Shown: positions 1 through 10,700 of the stretch, piece by piece
Numbering within the stretch: position 1 is the stretch's first letter
How the letters are laid out: the number at the start of each line of letters is the position of its first letter
From: DASXUX01 sp036504595
Lineage (GTDB): Bacteria; Planctomycetota; SZUA-567; H5-PLA8
Direction of reading: 5' to 3'
DNA length: 64,000 nt
NCBI GenBank assembly: GCA_036504595.1
Contig: DASXUX010000065.1
Location: 62,001 to 126,000 of the forward strand
Made by a program: the position numbers and the translations under genes
The notes under the pieces: generated by a model
What the model was told of the DNA's origin: nothing
Seen by the model: the letters and a program-made list of their open reading frames with translations, nothing else
The model's database searches: none

Positions 1-194
1 AAACCTGCGTTTCTTCGCATTGATCTGCAATTTAGGCGGAAGCTACCGACTCAACCTCGTTTCCCTATTGCTTTGGACTGCAAAGAATTGCGTTTATCTG
101 CGCGCCAATTCTACGTAAGTCTTTACAAAGCAGGCACTTCCAGACCAAACTGCGAAGGCTGAGGTCGAAGGTTCGAATCCCTCCGGGTACGCCA
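1..194 (+). repeat. Direct repeat copy 1, ending in tRNA-like 3' end
   Basis: This stretch aligns without net gaps to 14075-14268, at roughly nine identical bases in ten by eye. Its last part reads like the 3' end of a tRNA: a T arm with loop GGTTCGAATCC, a 3' acceptor strand CGGGTAC, a discriminator G and an encoded CCA ending at 194. No matching 5' acceptor strand, D arm or anticodon arm is seen within the copy, so it is a tRNA tail or remnant rather than a gene. The copy may start before the window. Tails of this kind are typical attachment sites of integrases, but no integrase is in the window. Confidence 0.6.
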
Positions 195-599
195 TTTTAT
201 CTTTCTAAGCCCCAAAGAGTTGTACGAACGCTGCCAAAAACCGCGAGGAGGCCAAACGGCTTTCTTTGCGGTTCTTTTGCAGTGGAAAACCAGCCACCAC
301 GGGAAATCCTCAAGGGAAACGCCTGCGAACCCGCCGCTAATTCGCGCGCAGAAGGCTGAGGTCGGAGGTTCAAGAATGATCTTGTGCAACGGCATCGGTA
401 CAAGGATCCGCTCCGAAATTCGGGAACGGACAAGAATCACACACCCCCCTCATTGTCGATGAGGATCGCTCGCCAAGAAGGATGCTTTCGATGAGTACTC
501 GCGCCGCTAACTAGTTCGCCCTCATTTGCCGCTGGATATTTCCCTTCCGCGCGCAATAACAGTTCGTCACAGATTATGGCACCTTTGGAGGCCTATTAC
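195..599. other. Gene-free stretch with degenerate repeat pieces
   Basis: No convincing gene is seen here. Around 347-376 a degraded copy of the tRNA-like tail recurs (GAAGGCTGAGGTCGGAGGTTC). Around 262-283 a piece TTTCTTTGCGGTTC.TTTGC matches the sequence just before the second repeat near 14040-14060. The stretch therefore looks like repeat debris between the tRNA-like tail and the first gene. A Shine-Dalgarno-like GGAGG at 587-591 serves the next gene. Confidence 0.5.
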
Positions 600-2174
600 A
601 TGAGCCGGCCAATTCTGTTTATGCTGGTCGGGTTTGCGGCGTGCGCCGGCATTGGAGCTCTCTGCGGCGCTGCGTTTTTCAACCGCACCAAAGCCCCGGC
701 GCTTGCTGCCAAGATCACTGAAATGGAAGCGAGCGCGCAGGCCCAGCAGAAGTCGTTGAACGCCGAGGGGGCACAGCTCGAGGCACAACTTGCTGAACGA
801 AAACAGCAAGTCCAACAACTCCGGTCCGAACTCGAAACCCGCCTGACTTCAGAACAACTGATGGAACTGCACGGCGGTGAACAAGCGCTGAAGAAAGTTC
901 ATCGCGAGACAGCCTTAGAGCTCTTTCGGCTGCAACAGGAGTCCCTTGAGGCAAGGACAAAGGCGGCGAAACTTAAGGCCGAGGTCGATTACCGCGCGAC
1001 CGCGGATTCCAAAGCAAAAGCGACGGAAGAAAAAGTCCCCGCCACCGAAGCGCAGCGCAAAGAGGTTCTCGCCGCCAAGATCAAAGCCGGAGAACTGCAC
1101 GAACTGCTCAGTATCCCCTTTGAAGGACATTTTCCTAACATCTTCGTCGAACCAAGCGGACGCTTTGCAGTTATTGATGCGCCTTCAGGATTGCGATTGT
1201 TAGACCTGGCCGATGTCACCCGGGACGATGTCGTCTATCGCTGCCCAAACGAGTTTCGAGCGCCGGAACACGTGACCGGAGCGGCGACTGAACAACATTT
1301 GGCGCTGGCCTGGACGGAGAACACGATGTTCCGCGACCAGAACAGCGCCGAATTCATGGTCGTGAACCTGGCGACGCGGCGGGGACTTCCTGTCGATCTC
1401 AAACGAAAAAGCGTTCGGCACCTAGCCGTGTGCCCCATGCCTGGCGAGGAGTGGCTGCTGGCATATTCGTTTGTTCCTGACGGGATCACGGACTTCCTCA
1501 ATCCGGACATTCTGCACTACGGACTGCTGTTTCTGGACAATTCCGGCAAGGTAATCGAAGAGCCGCTACCGTTTAGCGTCCCCGGCCAAAGCACCCCTCG
1601 CCACGTAGGGGGTATTGCCGCCCTCGAGAAGATTCCAGACGGAGTGGCCGCGGCGCTTGTGGACGGTTCGGGCGTGTGGGTTGTGATCGCAGACGAATCG
1701 CTCGCAACGAAAAAACGCGTATGTATTGGCGAGCGCGCCTACTATCGCACGCAACACTGCCAAGTCGGGCTGGCTTATTCAGAAGGCGCTCTCTGTGTTC
1801 TGTGGCTGGAAAACCAGAGCCTGCATGTTCGCACGCTGAAAGTCACTGGCGAGAATCTATCGCAACCCATACGCCTCACACAGCACGCGCATTACGGCTA
1901 TGCAGGTCCCGCAGCAGTTCCCGGTGGGTTCGTGCTGATCTTTGACGAGGAAACAGCCGACAAGTCCCATGAGCTGCGTACAATGAAGCTCTCGCTCGAC
2001 GGCAAAGCAGGGCAGACGGTCGTGCTCCGTACGAGCACCCAAGATTTCTTCGTCGTTGGGCTTGGAGCCGACGCCAAGTGCGCCAGAACCATCTTCTTCG
2101 ACTATAGCGGCATGCCCAAAAAGGTGTGGCTCAAGCAGTTTGAGTTGGGCAAGCTGCCGAAGGCAGAGCGATAG
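600..2174 (+). CDS. Membrane-anchored coiled-coil protein with beta-propeller-like domain
   Basis: Predicted 524-residue protein of unknown function. I chose ATG 600 over ATG 576 because GGAGG lies eight bases upstream and the product then starts directly with a hydrophobic segment (about residues 4-26), probably a signal anchor. Next comes a charged, Gln/Glu/Lys-rich coiled coil (about 35-165). From about 175 to the end it is beta-rich with repeated strands such as VFVEPSGRF-type and CVLWLENQSLHVRTL, suggesting a propeller-like domain. The stop overlaps the ribosome-binding site of the next gene, a clear paralogue sharing the domain order and the C-terminal block FDYSGMPKKVWLKQ. The two probably form an operon. 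No catalytic motif is recognisable; a cell-envelope scaffold or sensor is only a guess. Confidence 0.72.
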   Translation: MSRPILFMLVGFAACAGIGALCGAAFFNRTKAPALAAKITEMEASAQAQQKSLNAEGAQLEAQLAERKQQVQQLRSELETRLTSEQLMELHGGEQALKKVHRETALELFRLQQESLEARTKAAKLKAEVDYRATADSKAKATEEKVPATEAQRKEVLAAKIKAGELHELLSIPFEGHFPNIFVEPSGRFAVIDAPSGLRLLDLADVTRDDVVYRCPNEFRAPEHVTGAATEQHLALAWTENTMFRDQNSAEFMVVNLATRRGLPVDLKRKSVRHLAVCPMPGEEWLLAYSFVPDGITDFLNPDILHYGLLFLDNSGKVIEEPLPFSVPGQSTPRHVGGIAALEKIPDGVAAALVDGSGVWVVIADESLATKKRVCIGERAYYRTQHCQVGLAYSEGALCVLWLENQSLHVRTLKVTGENLSQPIRLTQHAHYGYAGPAAVPGGFVLIFDEETADKSHELRTMKLSLDGKAGQTVVLRTSTQDFFVVGLGADAKCARTIFFDYSGMPKKVWLKQFELGKLPKAER

Positions 2175-2186
2175 GAGCCGGCGCCG

Positions 2187-4475
2187 ATGCGAACGCTTCC
2201 ACTTGCGCTTGTTGGACTCACTATAAGTCTGCTGCTGGGCTTTGCTGCAGGCTATCTTCTTACCTCGAGATCCAACGACACTGCATTCGCCGCCAAGAAA
2301 GCTGACATAGAGTCGCGCCGGCAGCATTCCGAAACCGCCGCCGAGCAGAGGATTCAGCATCTCAAAACGAAACTGAACGAGCAGAACGCCGAGTTCGTTC
2401 GTCTTAAAGCGGATCTCGAGAGTCGCCCGTCAGGCAAGGAAGTTGCGGCGCTTCTGGAGAGCAAGGCAAAGATGACACAGGACAATTATTACGCCGGGCT
2501 CCAGATCCAGGGTTTCAAGAATGATCTGCGCGAGGCAGAGACAATGTCCCAGCGGCTGCGGGCGGAGCTGGACCGATTAACCCGTGAAGGCGGGCCCAGC
2601 TCAGACGAGCCGCGTCTGGCAACAGAGCCGGAAAGAAAGAAAGCCGGCGAGTTGCGCAAACGGCGCCAGGAACGACAGATCACGGAAGTAGAGATAAGCA
2701 AAGTCGCGGAAGAGCGCTCGAAACGCGCTGCTGAGGACCTCGGCAAGTTGGTCGTAGAGGCGGAATGGTCAGGAAGTTTCAGTTGCTTCGATAACATTAC
2801 CTCCCGCAGGCTACTGGCGTGGCGCAAAGGTGATCTCTACGACTACACCCGCGCCCAAGCAGCCTTGTTCTTAACGCGGGTGATCAGCGGCCCTGAACCA
2901 CAGGTTCGCGAGAACTCCTCTCATCAGAAGTTGCTGGACGTCTACTTTCTCAACGAGGTCGCCCTCGCGCTGAAGCAATGCAAACAGGCCCGCGGCCGGT
3001 GGGCCTTGATGCCTCTGCCGGATGGAACACACGCCGTTACCGAACTCAAAGACACTCCATTCGCGCTGAACGCAGATGAGATCCGCAAGCCTATCCTCGA
3101 TTGCGCGGAAGATCTGACCAGTGGAGATCCAACCCGCCAGTTCGCCGGACTCCGAATGGCAGAACGCGGTATGAACTACATCCTGATTCCGCACATCATC
3201 CGCCTGCTCGACAACTTGAGCCCTGCCGACGGTCGCACGATCGGCAACGAGGCCGCTCAGGCCCTGCACCATCTTTTCGGCCAACTCTCCCGCGCTAAGG
3301 AACGCCCGCCGGAAACGAAAGCAGATTGGGAGCGCTGGTGGCGGGAGAGCCTCACAGCAAATCCGTTCCCGAAAGTGGAAGTTGCGCCAGGAGAATTGCG
3401 GAAGCTGATCGAAGTGAACAGCCAACAGGCACCCAGCGAAATCTGTGTTGACCCTCGGGGACGCATGGCGATCATAACGACGTTGCGCCAAAATCCGCCA
3501 GTGCCGGTCCGCGCTGCGATACGACTGCTTAATCTTACTGGCGACAATCCCAACGACGATTGCGTCTACAAAGCCCCCGAGAAGGACCGTAATCGCGAAC
3601 CCTTTCAGTTGGCCGCCGCTTTCACGAATAATCGCGTTGGCATAGCGTGGAATGAGTTCTACTGGGAGCCAACGCGCGACACAGTGTTCTTCATGACGGT
3701 CGATCCGGCGACACGCCAAGGTACGCCCGTGGAACTCAAGCTAAAACGCGTGCGCCGGATGGCTGTATGCCCCCTTCCAAAAGATCGCTGGCTGCTCGCC
3801 TCCTCCTACATTCCAGCCGGCGCCGAAAAGCTCAATCCGCCGCGACTAGAACACAAGCTCCTGGTGCTCAACGATGCCGGCGAGACGTTAGAGCAGCCCG
3901 CACCGCTTCAGTTGCCCGGCGAGAAATATAAGGCAGGCGAGGGCACGGTCATGGCGCTCGAGCAGTTTAATGGTGGAGTGGCCGCCGCTGTAGTCCAAGA
4001 TTCCGAGCTACATTTGTTCCTCCTGGATGAAAATGTCGCTCCACGAAAGTGCCTTAAGATAGGTCGAAGTACGAGCAGCGGGCGAATCGGCCATTCTGGA
4101 GATACACTTTGCGTTTTGTGGTTGCAGAACGGGTTGCTGCACGCAAGTACACTGAATACCACTGGCGAGAACCTTTCAGCGCCGCAGCAGATCAGTACCG
4201 AAGAAACTCATACCTTCGCCGGACCTGCGCCTGTGACCGGCGGATTCGCCGTCCTTTGGCATGACAAGTCCGAAACCCCGTACCAGATCCGTCTCGCCCG
4301 CGTCGCGCTTGATGGCGCGATAGGTGAACGCCGTGTGCTCTATGATGCGAACGGCTATTTAGAACAGACGGCGCTCGGCGGGGAAGGTGATCTCGTTAGG
4401 GCAGTATTCTACGATTACTCGGGCCTTCCCAGAAAGATATGGCTGAAGCAGGTTGACCTCAGCCGCGGTAGGTAG
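2187..4475 (+). CDS. Paralogous membrane-anchored coiled-coil/propeller-like protein with HEAT-like insert
   Basis: Predicted 762-residue protein, paralogue of the preceding gene. AGGAG at 2173-2177 precedes ATG 2187 by nine bases. It has an N-terminal membrane segment (about 5-25) and a long coiled coil (about 33-175). A helical middle part (about 185-390), absent from its neighbour, includes a stretch resembling HEAT repeats (SGDPTRQFAGLRMAERG region). The beta-rich C-terminal domain (about 400-762) ends in FYDYSGLPRKIWLKQ, matching the first gene. The tandem arrangement points to duplication followed by insertion or loss of the middle domain. Function is unknown. The 243 bases to the next gene hold nothing I recognise. 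Confidence 0.72.
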   Translation: MRTLPLALVGLTISLLLGFAAGYLLTSRSNDTAFAAKKADIESRRQHSETAAEQRIQHLKTKLNEQNAEFVRLKADLESRPSGKEVAALLESKAKMTQDNYYAGLQIQGFKNDLREAETMSQRLRAELDRLTREGGPSSDEPRLATEPERKKAGELRKRRQERQITEVEISKVAEERSKRAAEDLGKLVVEAEWSGSFSCFDNITSRRLLAWRKGDLYDYTRAQAALFLTRVISGPEPQVRENSSHQKLLDVYFLNEVALALKQCKQARGRWALMPLPDGTHAVTELKDTPFALNADEIRKPILDCAEDLTSGDPTRQFAGLRMAERGMNYILIPHIIRLLDNLSPADGRTIGNEAAQALHHLFGQLSRAKERPPETKADWERWWRESLTANPFPKVEVAPGELRKLIEVNSQQAPSEICVDPRGRMAIITTLRQNPPVPVRAAIRLLNLTGDNPNDDCVYKAPEKDRNREPFQLAAAFTNNRVGIAWNEFYWEPTRDTVFFMTVDPATRQGTPVELKLKRVRRMAVCPLPKDRWLLASSYIPAGAEKLNPPRLEHKLLVLNDAGETLEQPAPLQLPGEKYKAGEGTVMALEQFNGGVAAAVVQDSELHLFLLDENVAPRKCLKIGRSTSSGRIGHSGDTLCVLWLQNGLLHASTLNTTGENLSAPQQISTEETHTFAGPAPVTGGFAVLWHDKSETPYQIRLARVALDGAIGERRVLYDANGYLEQTALGGEGDLVRAVFYDYSGLPRKIWLKQVDLSRGR

Positions 4476-4718
4476 AGCAATCTACCGTAGTAGGACAGAA
4501 ACGGGGATATGGCGGAGGTTTTAGCTGACTCTCACTGCTGCTTCGTTCGTTTCCAGGCGTGTTGCTTCCACGTTAATGTTCGGTAACTGCGCCACTGCCG
4601 CCGCCAACCGCTCAGCTTCCGGTAAGAAGTATTACGTGGGGTTCATATCGCCTCGCGCCCGTCACAAAAGGGGCTGCCAAGTGCCGGCGGCAGTTGCGCT
4701 GTCCTGAGCTCGACTGCG

Positions 4719-7700
4719 CTACTTGGTATCGCTTGTACCTCCGGTTTTGTCGGTGGTCGCCGAGTAGAGTTGGTGCTGCAACTGCTGGCAAAAGGTCTCA
4801 TTGAAGATCACGAAGATGGGGACATCAACCTTCTTGCTCTTGATTGTCGTGTTCGTCAGGCCGTAGTTCGCCAGAGCGCTGGCGAACGTGCCTTTGGTCA
4901 GCTTCACTGACAGCTTGGCCGTGCTCGGATTGGCGGAGGGCTTGCTCGTGATTTTCACAGCGTCTCCGCCGCTCTTGGCGCCGCCTTTCGGATCAAGCGT
5001 AAAGGACTTGGCCACATCGCCGATGCCCAGGGTGAGCTTCTGGCCGCCAAGCTGAGCCTTGCCGGGCAGCACCAGCGTCCCCGCCAAAGTGATACTGTCG
5101 TTGCCCGGCTTGCCGAAGCCCAGCTTGATCTTCATCTTGGCATCTGGCAGTGCCACCGAACTGGTGGCCGGTTGGCCGGTCGGCGTGTCGCTGGCGTTGT
5201 TCGGCGAAGTTCCAGCCGCCTGCTCCACCGTATCCGGGAAGCCGTCACTGTCGCTATCGGTTCCAGCCACTGGTGGCTGCGCTCCGCCGCCCGCACTCGA
5301 AATCGACACCTTCAAGGACATGCTGCTGCTGGTCGCTACGCCCGCGGCATCGCTAACAGTCACTGCCACGCTAAACGTTCCCACCGCAGTGTAGGTATGA
5401 GTCGCCGTCGCGCCGCTGCCGGTTGTGCCATCGCCAAACTGCCAGGCATAGCTCAGCGCGTCCTGATCGGCGTCGCTGGCAACCACTGAGAACGAAACGG
5501 CCTCTCCCACGGCAGCCGGATTCGGCGTGGCTGTCGGGGGTGAAGCGATTGCTGGCCCCGTGTTGAGCACGTTGATCTCCACCGTTGCCGTCGCCGCAGC
5601 GTAATTGGCGTCAGTCGGTGTGAGCGTTGCCAACAGCTTCTGCGCGGCTCCCATCGGCAACAAGGTGCCGGCTGCTGGATAGTACGAGAAAACACCCGGC
5701 ACACTGCTAGTCGCATTAAGCTGTGAGCCGCTCAGCGCCGTGCCAGCCAGGATGTCGGCCGGGTTGCTCCAAGTGATGCGCGGCGCGGCCTTGGCGATCA
5801 CCAGTGTGCCGCTCGCCGAGCCCTCATAGGTGCTGTCATTGATCGTTGCCACCACAGCATAGGAACCTGCATTCGTCGGCGCCGCAGCGGAGCTATCATA
5901 GGTAATGGTGACCGTCAGGTTGGCCGGTGAGGTCGTCGCCGTCGCAGCTTTTGACTGACCATCGTAAGTCGCGGACAAACCGGCCAGGGTTACGCTCGCG
6001 CTGGCCTTGGTGATGTTCAGCGTGCCGGTGGCGCCGCCTTGATAATCGTTGCTGTTGATGGTTGCGACCACCACATAGCTGCCAACCGCAGTCGGCGCGC
6101 TTGTGGAACCGGCGTACATTACGGCGTAGCCCAATCCAGCCGGCGTCGTGGCCACCCCCAACGTCTTGGCCAATCCAGTGTAGACCTGGTCCAGGTTGGA
6201 GAGCGTAACAGTCGCGGTGGCTTTACCCACTGTGAAGGACTGGTTTATCGGTGCCGCCGGCAAGTAGGTCGCGTTTCCGGCCTGCGTGGCCTGCACTGTC
6301 ACGGTGCCAGCGCCAGTAAGGGTGATCGTGCTGCCGTTGGCTCCAGTGGCCGTCGCCGGGCCGCTGGCGATCGAGAATGTAACGGGGTTGCCCGATGCGC
6401 CGCCGGTGGCGCTGACGGTGAGGGGACCGTCCCCATAGGTCTTGTTCGCTAGCGAACCGAATGTGATGGCCTGCGCCGCCTGGGTCACGTCGAAAGACTG
6501 ATCGACATCTGGCGCCGCGCTGTAGTTGGCATCGCCGGCCTGCGAAGCGCGGACTGTCACCAGTCCCGCACCGGTAAGCGTGATTTCACTGCCGCTAATC
6601 GTCGCCGACCCGCTGGCGATCGTGAATGTCACCGGATTGCCTGAGGCTCCGCCGGTGGCGCTAACCGTGAACGGCGCATCGCCGAATACCTTTTTTGTCA
6701 GCGCACCAAAGGCGATTGTTTGGCTGCGTTGGTCAATCACGATGCTGCCGGATATCGCTCCGAGCAGCAGATCGCCGCTGAATCGAAGAGTCACTATCCC
6801 AGCGGCATCACACGCTAAATCGGAGAAGGTGGCCACGCCGCCGGACGCCATCGCCGTCAGTGTTCCCTGCAAACTGCCAGGACCGCTGCCCATCGCGGCG
6901 GTCACGACAGTGCTGCTGTCGGATGCGACTAAGTTGTCCCAGGCGTCTTCGATGCGGACCACTGGTTGCTCTGTAAAGACCTGCCCAATCTGACTATGAG
7001 GGAAAGGCTCGGTCTCCATGGCTAGATGATGCGCCAATCCTGCCTGGACCGCGATGTTGGATTGCGTGCCGGTGATGGTGCTCGTCACAGTCTCTGTGGC
7101 AGTTATTGCCTGCGTGCCTGCTGTTGCAAGTGCTGCGCTAAACGTCTGCGTGCCGTTGTCCTCAGGCTGGAACTGATACGGCAGCGGAAGCGCAGCACGG
7201 GCATCCGTGCTGGCGAACTGAATTAATCCCGTGTATCTGGTGGCTGTGTTCTCATAAGGATCCCTGGCTGTCACAGTGATCGCGCCGGCGTTCCCAGCGA
7301 CTGCCGGCGAAGGGAAACCGGACACGACCAGCCTAACGGCGTCCGCAGCGTTCACTGTGATGCCGGCGTCGGCGCCATCGATCGTTTCCGTTACGGTATC
7401 GGCTGCGATGATGGACTGGCTCCCTGCGGTTTTGAGTGTGGCGCTGAAGCTGTGAACCCCGGCATCACCGGAAACGAAGCCATATTCCGCGGGAAGTACG
7501 GCCTGTCCATCTGTGCTGGTGAACTGGATGGTTCCTGCGTATCCGGTGACAGTATTTCCATAGGCGTCCTGTGCCGTCACAGAGAAATCACCGGGATCCC
7601 CGGCAGTTATCGGCGATGGGAAGCCGGAGAGGACCAGCGTACTGGCGCCTGACGGATTGACGGTGATGCTGGACTGTGTGCCCGTGATCGTTTCTGTCTC

Positions 7701-10700
7701 TGTGTCCCTCGCGGTAATGGTCTGATTGCCTGCGGTCTTGAGTGTGACGCTGAAGCTCTGAACGCCGCCGTCGCCTGAAACGAAGCTATAGTCTGTGGGA
7801 AGCACGGCCTGTCCATCCGTGCTGGTGAAATGGATGGTTCCTGCGTATCCGGTGGCAGTGTTCCCATAGATGTCCTGCGCGGTCACAGTGAAATCGCACG
7901 GGTCCCCGGCGATCGTTTGTGATGGAAAGTCGGATACCGTCAGTGTGCTCGCGGCAGCAGGGTTCACGATGATGCCGGTCTGTGTGCCGCTAATCGTTCC
8001 TGTTTCTGTGTCCGTCGCCGTGATGGACTGGCTGCTTGCAGTCTTGAATGTAACGCTGAAGGTCTGAACGCTGTTGTCAGCGGGCACGAATGTATAGTCC
8101 GCTGCCAGGTCCGCCAATCCATCAGTGCTGGTAAAGTGAATGTTTCCCGTGTACCCAGTGGCAGTGTTCCCATAGATATCCTTGGCCGTCACCGTCACGA
8201 TGCCGGCGTCGCCGGCGGTCGTTGGCGAGGGGAATCCGGACACGACCAGGGTGGTAGCGCCTACGGGGTTCACGGTGATGCTGGACTGCGTGCCGGTAAT
8301 CGTTCCTGTCTCTGTGTCCGTCGCGGTAATGGACTGACTGCCTGCGGTCTTGAGCGTGGCGCTGAGAGTGTAAACGCCGGCGTCACCGGGAACGAAGCTA
8401 TAATCGCCGGGAAGCACGGCCTGCCCATCCGTACTGGTGAACTGGATCGTTCCTGCGTATCCGGTGGCGGTATTTCCATAGGCGTCCTGTGCCGTCACAG
8501 AGAAATCACCGGGATCCCCGGCAGTTATCGGCGATGGAAAGCCGAAGACGATCAGGGTAATAGCGCCTGCGGGGATTACGGTGATGCTGGACTGCGTACC
8601 GGTGATCGTTCCTGTCTCTGTGTCCCTCGCGGTAATGGACTGACTTCCCGCGGTCTTGAATGTGGCGCTGAAGCTCTGAACGCCGCCGTCGCCTGAAACG
8701 AAGCTATAGTCTGCGGGAAGCACAGCCTGTCCATCCGAACTGGTGAAATGGATGGTTCCTGCATACCCGGTGGCGGTATTTCCGTAGGCGTCCTGTGCCG
8801 TCACAGTGAAATCACCGGGATCCCCGGCAATCGTTGGCGACGGGAAGCCGGATACCACCAGTGCGCTGGCGGCAGCGGGGTTCACGGTGATGCTGGGCTG
8901 CGTGGCCGTGATCGTTCCTGTCTGTGTGTCAGTCGCCGTAATGGACTGAATGCCTGCGATCTTGAATGTGGCGCTGAAAGTGTGAACGCCGGCGTCACCG
9001 GAAACGAAGGTATAGTCTGCGGGAAGTACGGCCTGGCCATCCGTGCTGGTGAACTGGATCGTTCCTGCGTATCCGGTGGCAGTATTTCCATAGGCGTCCT
9101 GTGCCGTCACAGTGAAATCACCGGTATCTCCGGCAATCGTTGGCGAGGGGAAGCCGGATACCACTAGTGCACTAGCAGCAGCGGGGTCTACGGTGATGCT
9201 CGACTGCGAGCCGGGGAGCGTCCCAGGTTCTATGTCCGTTGCGGTGATGGACTGACTGCCTGCGGTCTTGAGTGTGACGCTGAATGTGTGAACGCCATTG
9301 TCGCCGGCGACGAAAGTATAATCCACTGGCAGTTCCGCTTGTCCGTCCGTGCTGGTGAAGTGAATGGTTCCGCTGTACCCAGCCACCAAGTTATCGAGAA
9401 GATCCTTGGCGGTCACCGTCACGCTTCCCATATCTCCGGCGATCTTGGGCGACGGGAAACCCGAAACAACCAGCCTGCCGCTTGCGGCATTTACGGTAAT
9501 ATCAGACTGTGTGCCTGTAAGCGTTCCGGTCATTGTGTCTGTCGCGGCAATCCACTGAGTGCCTGTGGTTTTCAGCCTAACGCTGAAGGTGTGAACGCCC
9601 TTGTCACTGGGAAGGAACGTGTAGTCGGCTGGCAATTCCGCCTGCGCATCCGTGCTGGTGAAATGGATGGCTCCGCTGTATCCCGTTGCAGTATTTCCGT
9701 AGAGATCCATGGCTCTCACTGTGACATCGGCAGCAGCCCCGGACGTTGTCGGCGATGGGAAACCGGACACGACAAGTGCGCTGGCGCCGGCGGGGTTCAC
9801 GGTGAATGACTGATCCACATCCGGTGCCGCGCTGTAATTCGCGTTCCCCGCTTGCGACGCGCGCACCGTTACCAGCCCCACGCCCGTGATGGTGATCGTG
9901 CTGCCGTTGATTCCAGCGGCCGTTGCCGGGCCGCTGGCGATGGCGAATGTGGCAGGATTCCCCGATGCTCCGCCTGTGGCGCTCACCGTGAACGGCGTGT
10001 CGCCGCACGTCTTGTCTGCGAGAGCGCCGAAGCTGATCGCTTGTGCCCCCTTTGCCACCGTGAATGACTGATCTACATCGGGCGCCGCGCTGTAGTTCGC
10101 GTTTCCCGCTTGCGAGGCACACACGGTGACCAGGTCCACGCCCGTGATGGTGATCGTGCTGCCGTTGGTTCCAGTGGCCGTCGCCGGGCCGCTGGCGATG
10201 GCGAATGTGACAGGATTCCCCGATGCTCCGCCTGTGGCGCTTACCGTAAACGGCGCGTTGCCGTAGGTTTTGTTGGCCAGCGCTCCGAACGTGATCGTCT
10301 GCGCCGCCTTCGCGACGGTGAACAACTGATCTACGTTGGCCGCTGCGTTGTAGTTCGCGTTTCCAGCCTGTGATGCGCGCACCGTCACCACACCGGCACC
10401 CGTTAGGGTGATCGTGCTGCCATTTGTTCCAGTGGCCGTCGCCGGGCCGCTGGCGATGGCGAATGTGACAGGATGCCCCGATGCTCCGCCTGTGGCGCTT
10501 ACCGTAAACGGCGCGTTGCCGTAGGTTTTGTTGGCCAGCGCTCCGAACGTGATCGTCTGCGCCGCCTTCGCGACGGTGAACGACTGATCCACGTTGGCCG
10601 CCGCGCTGTAGGTCGCGTTTCCAGCCTGTGATGCGCGCACCGTCACCACACCTGCGCCCGTGATGGTGATCGTGCTGCCGTTCGTTCCAGTTGCCGTCGC

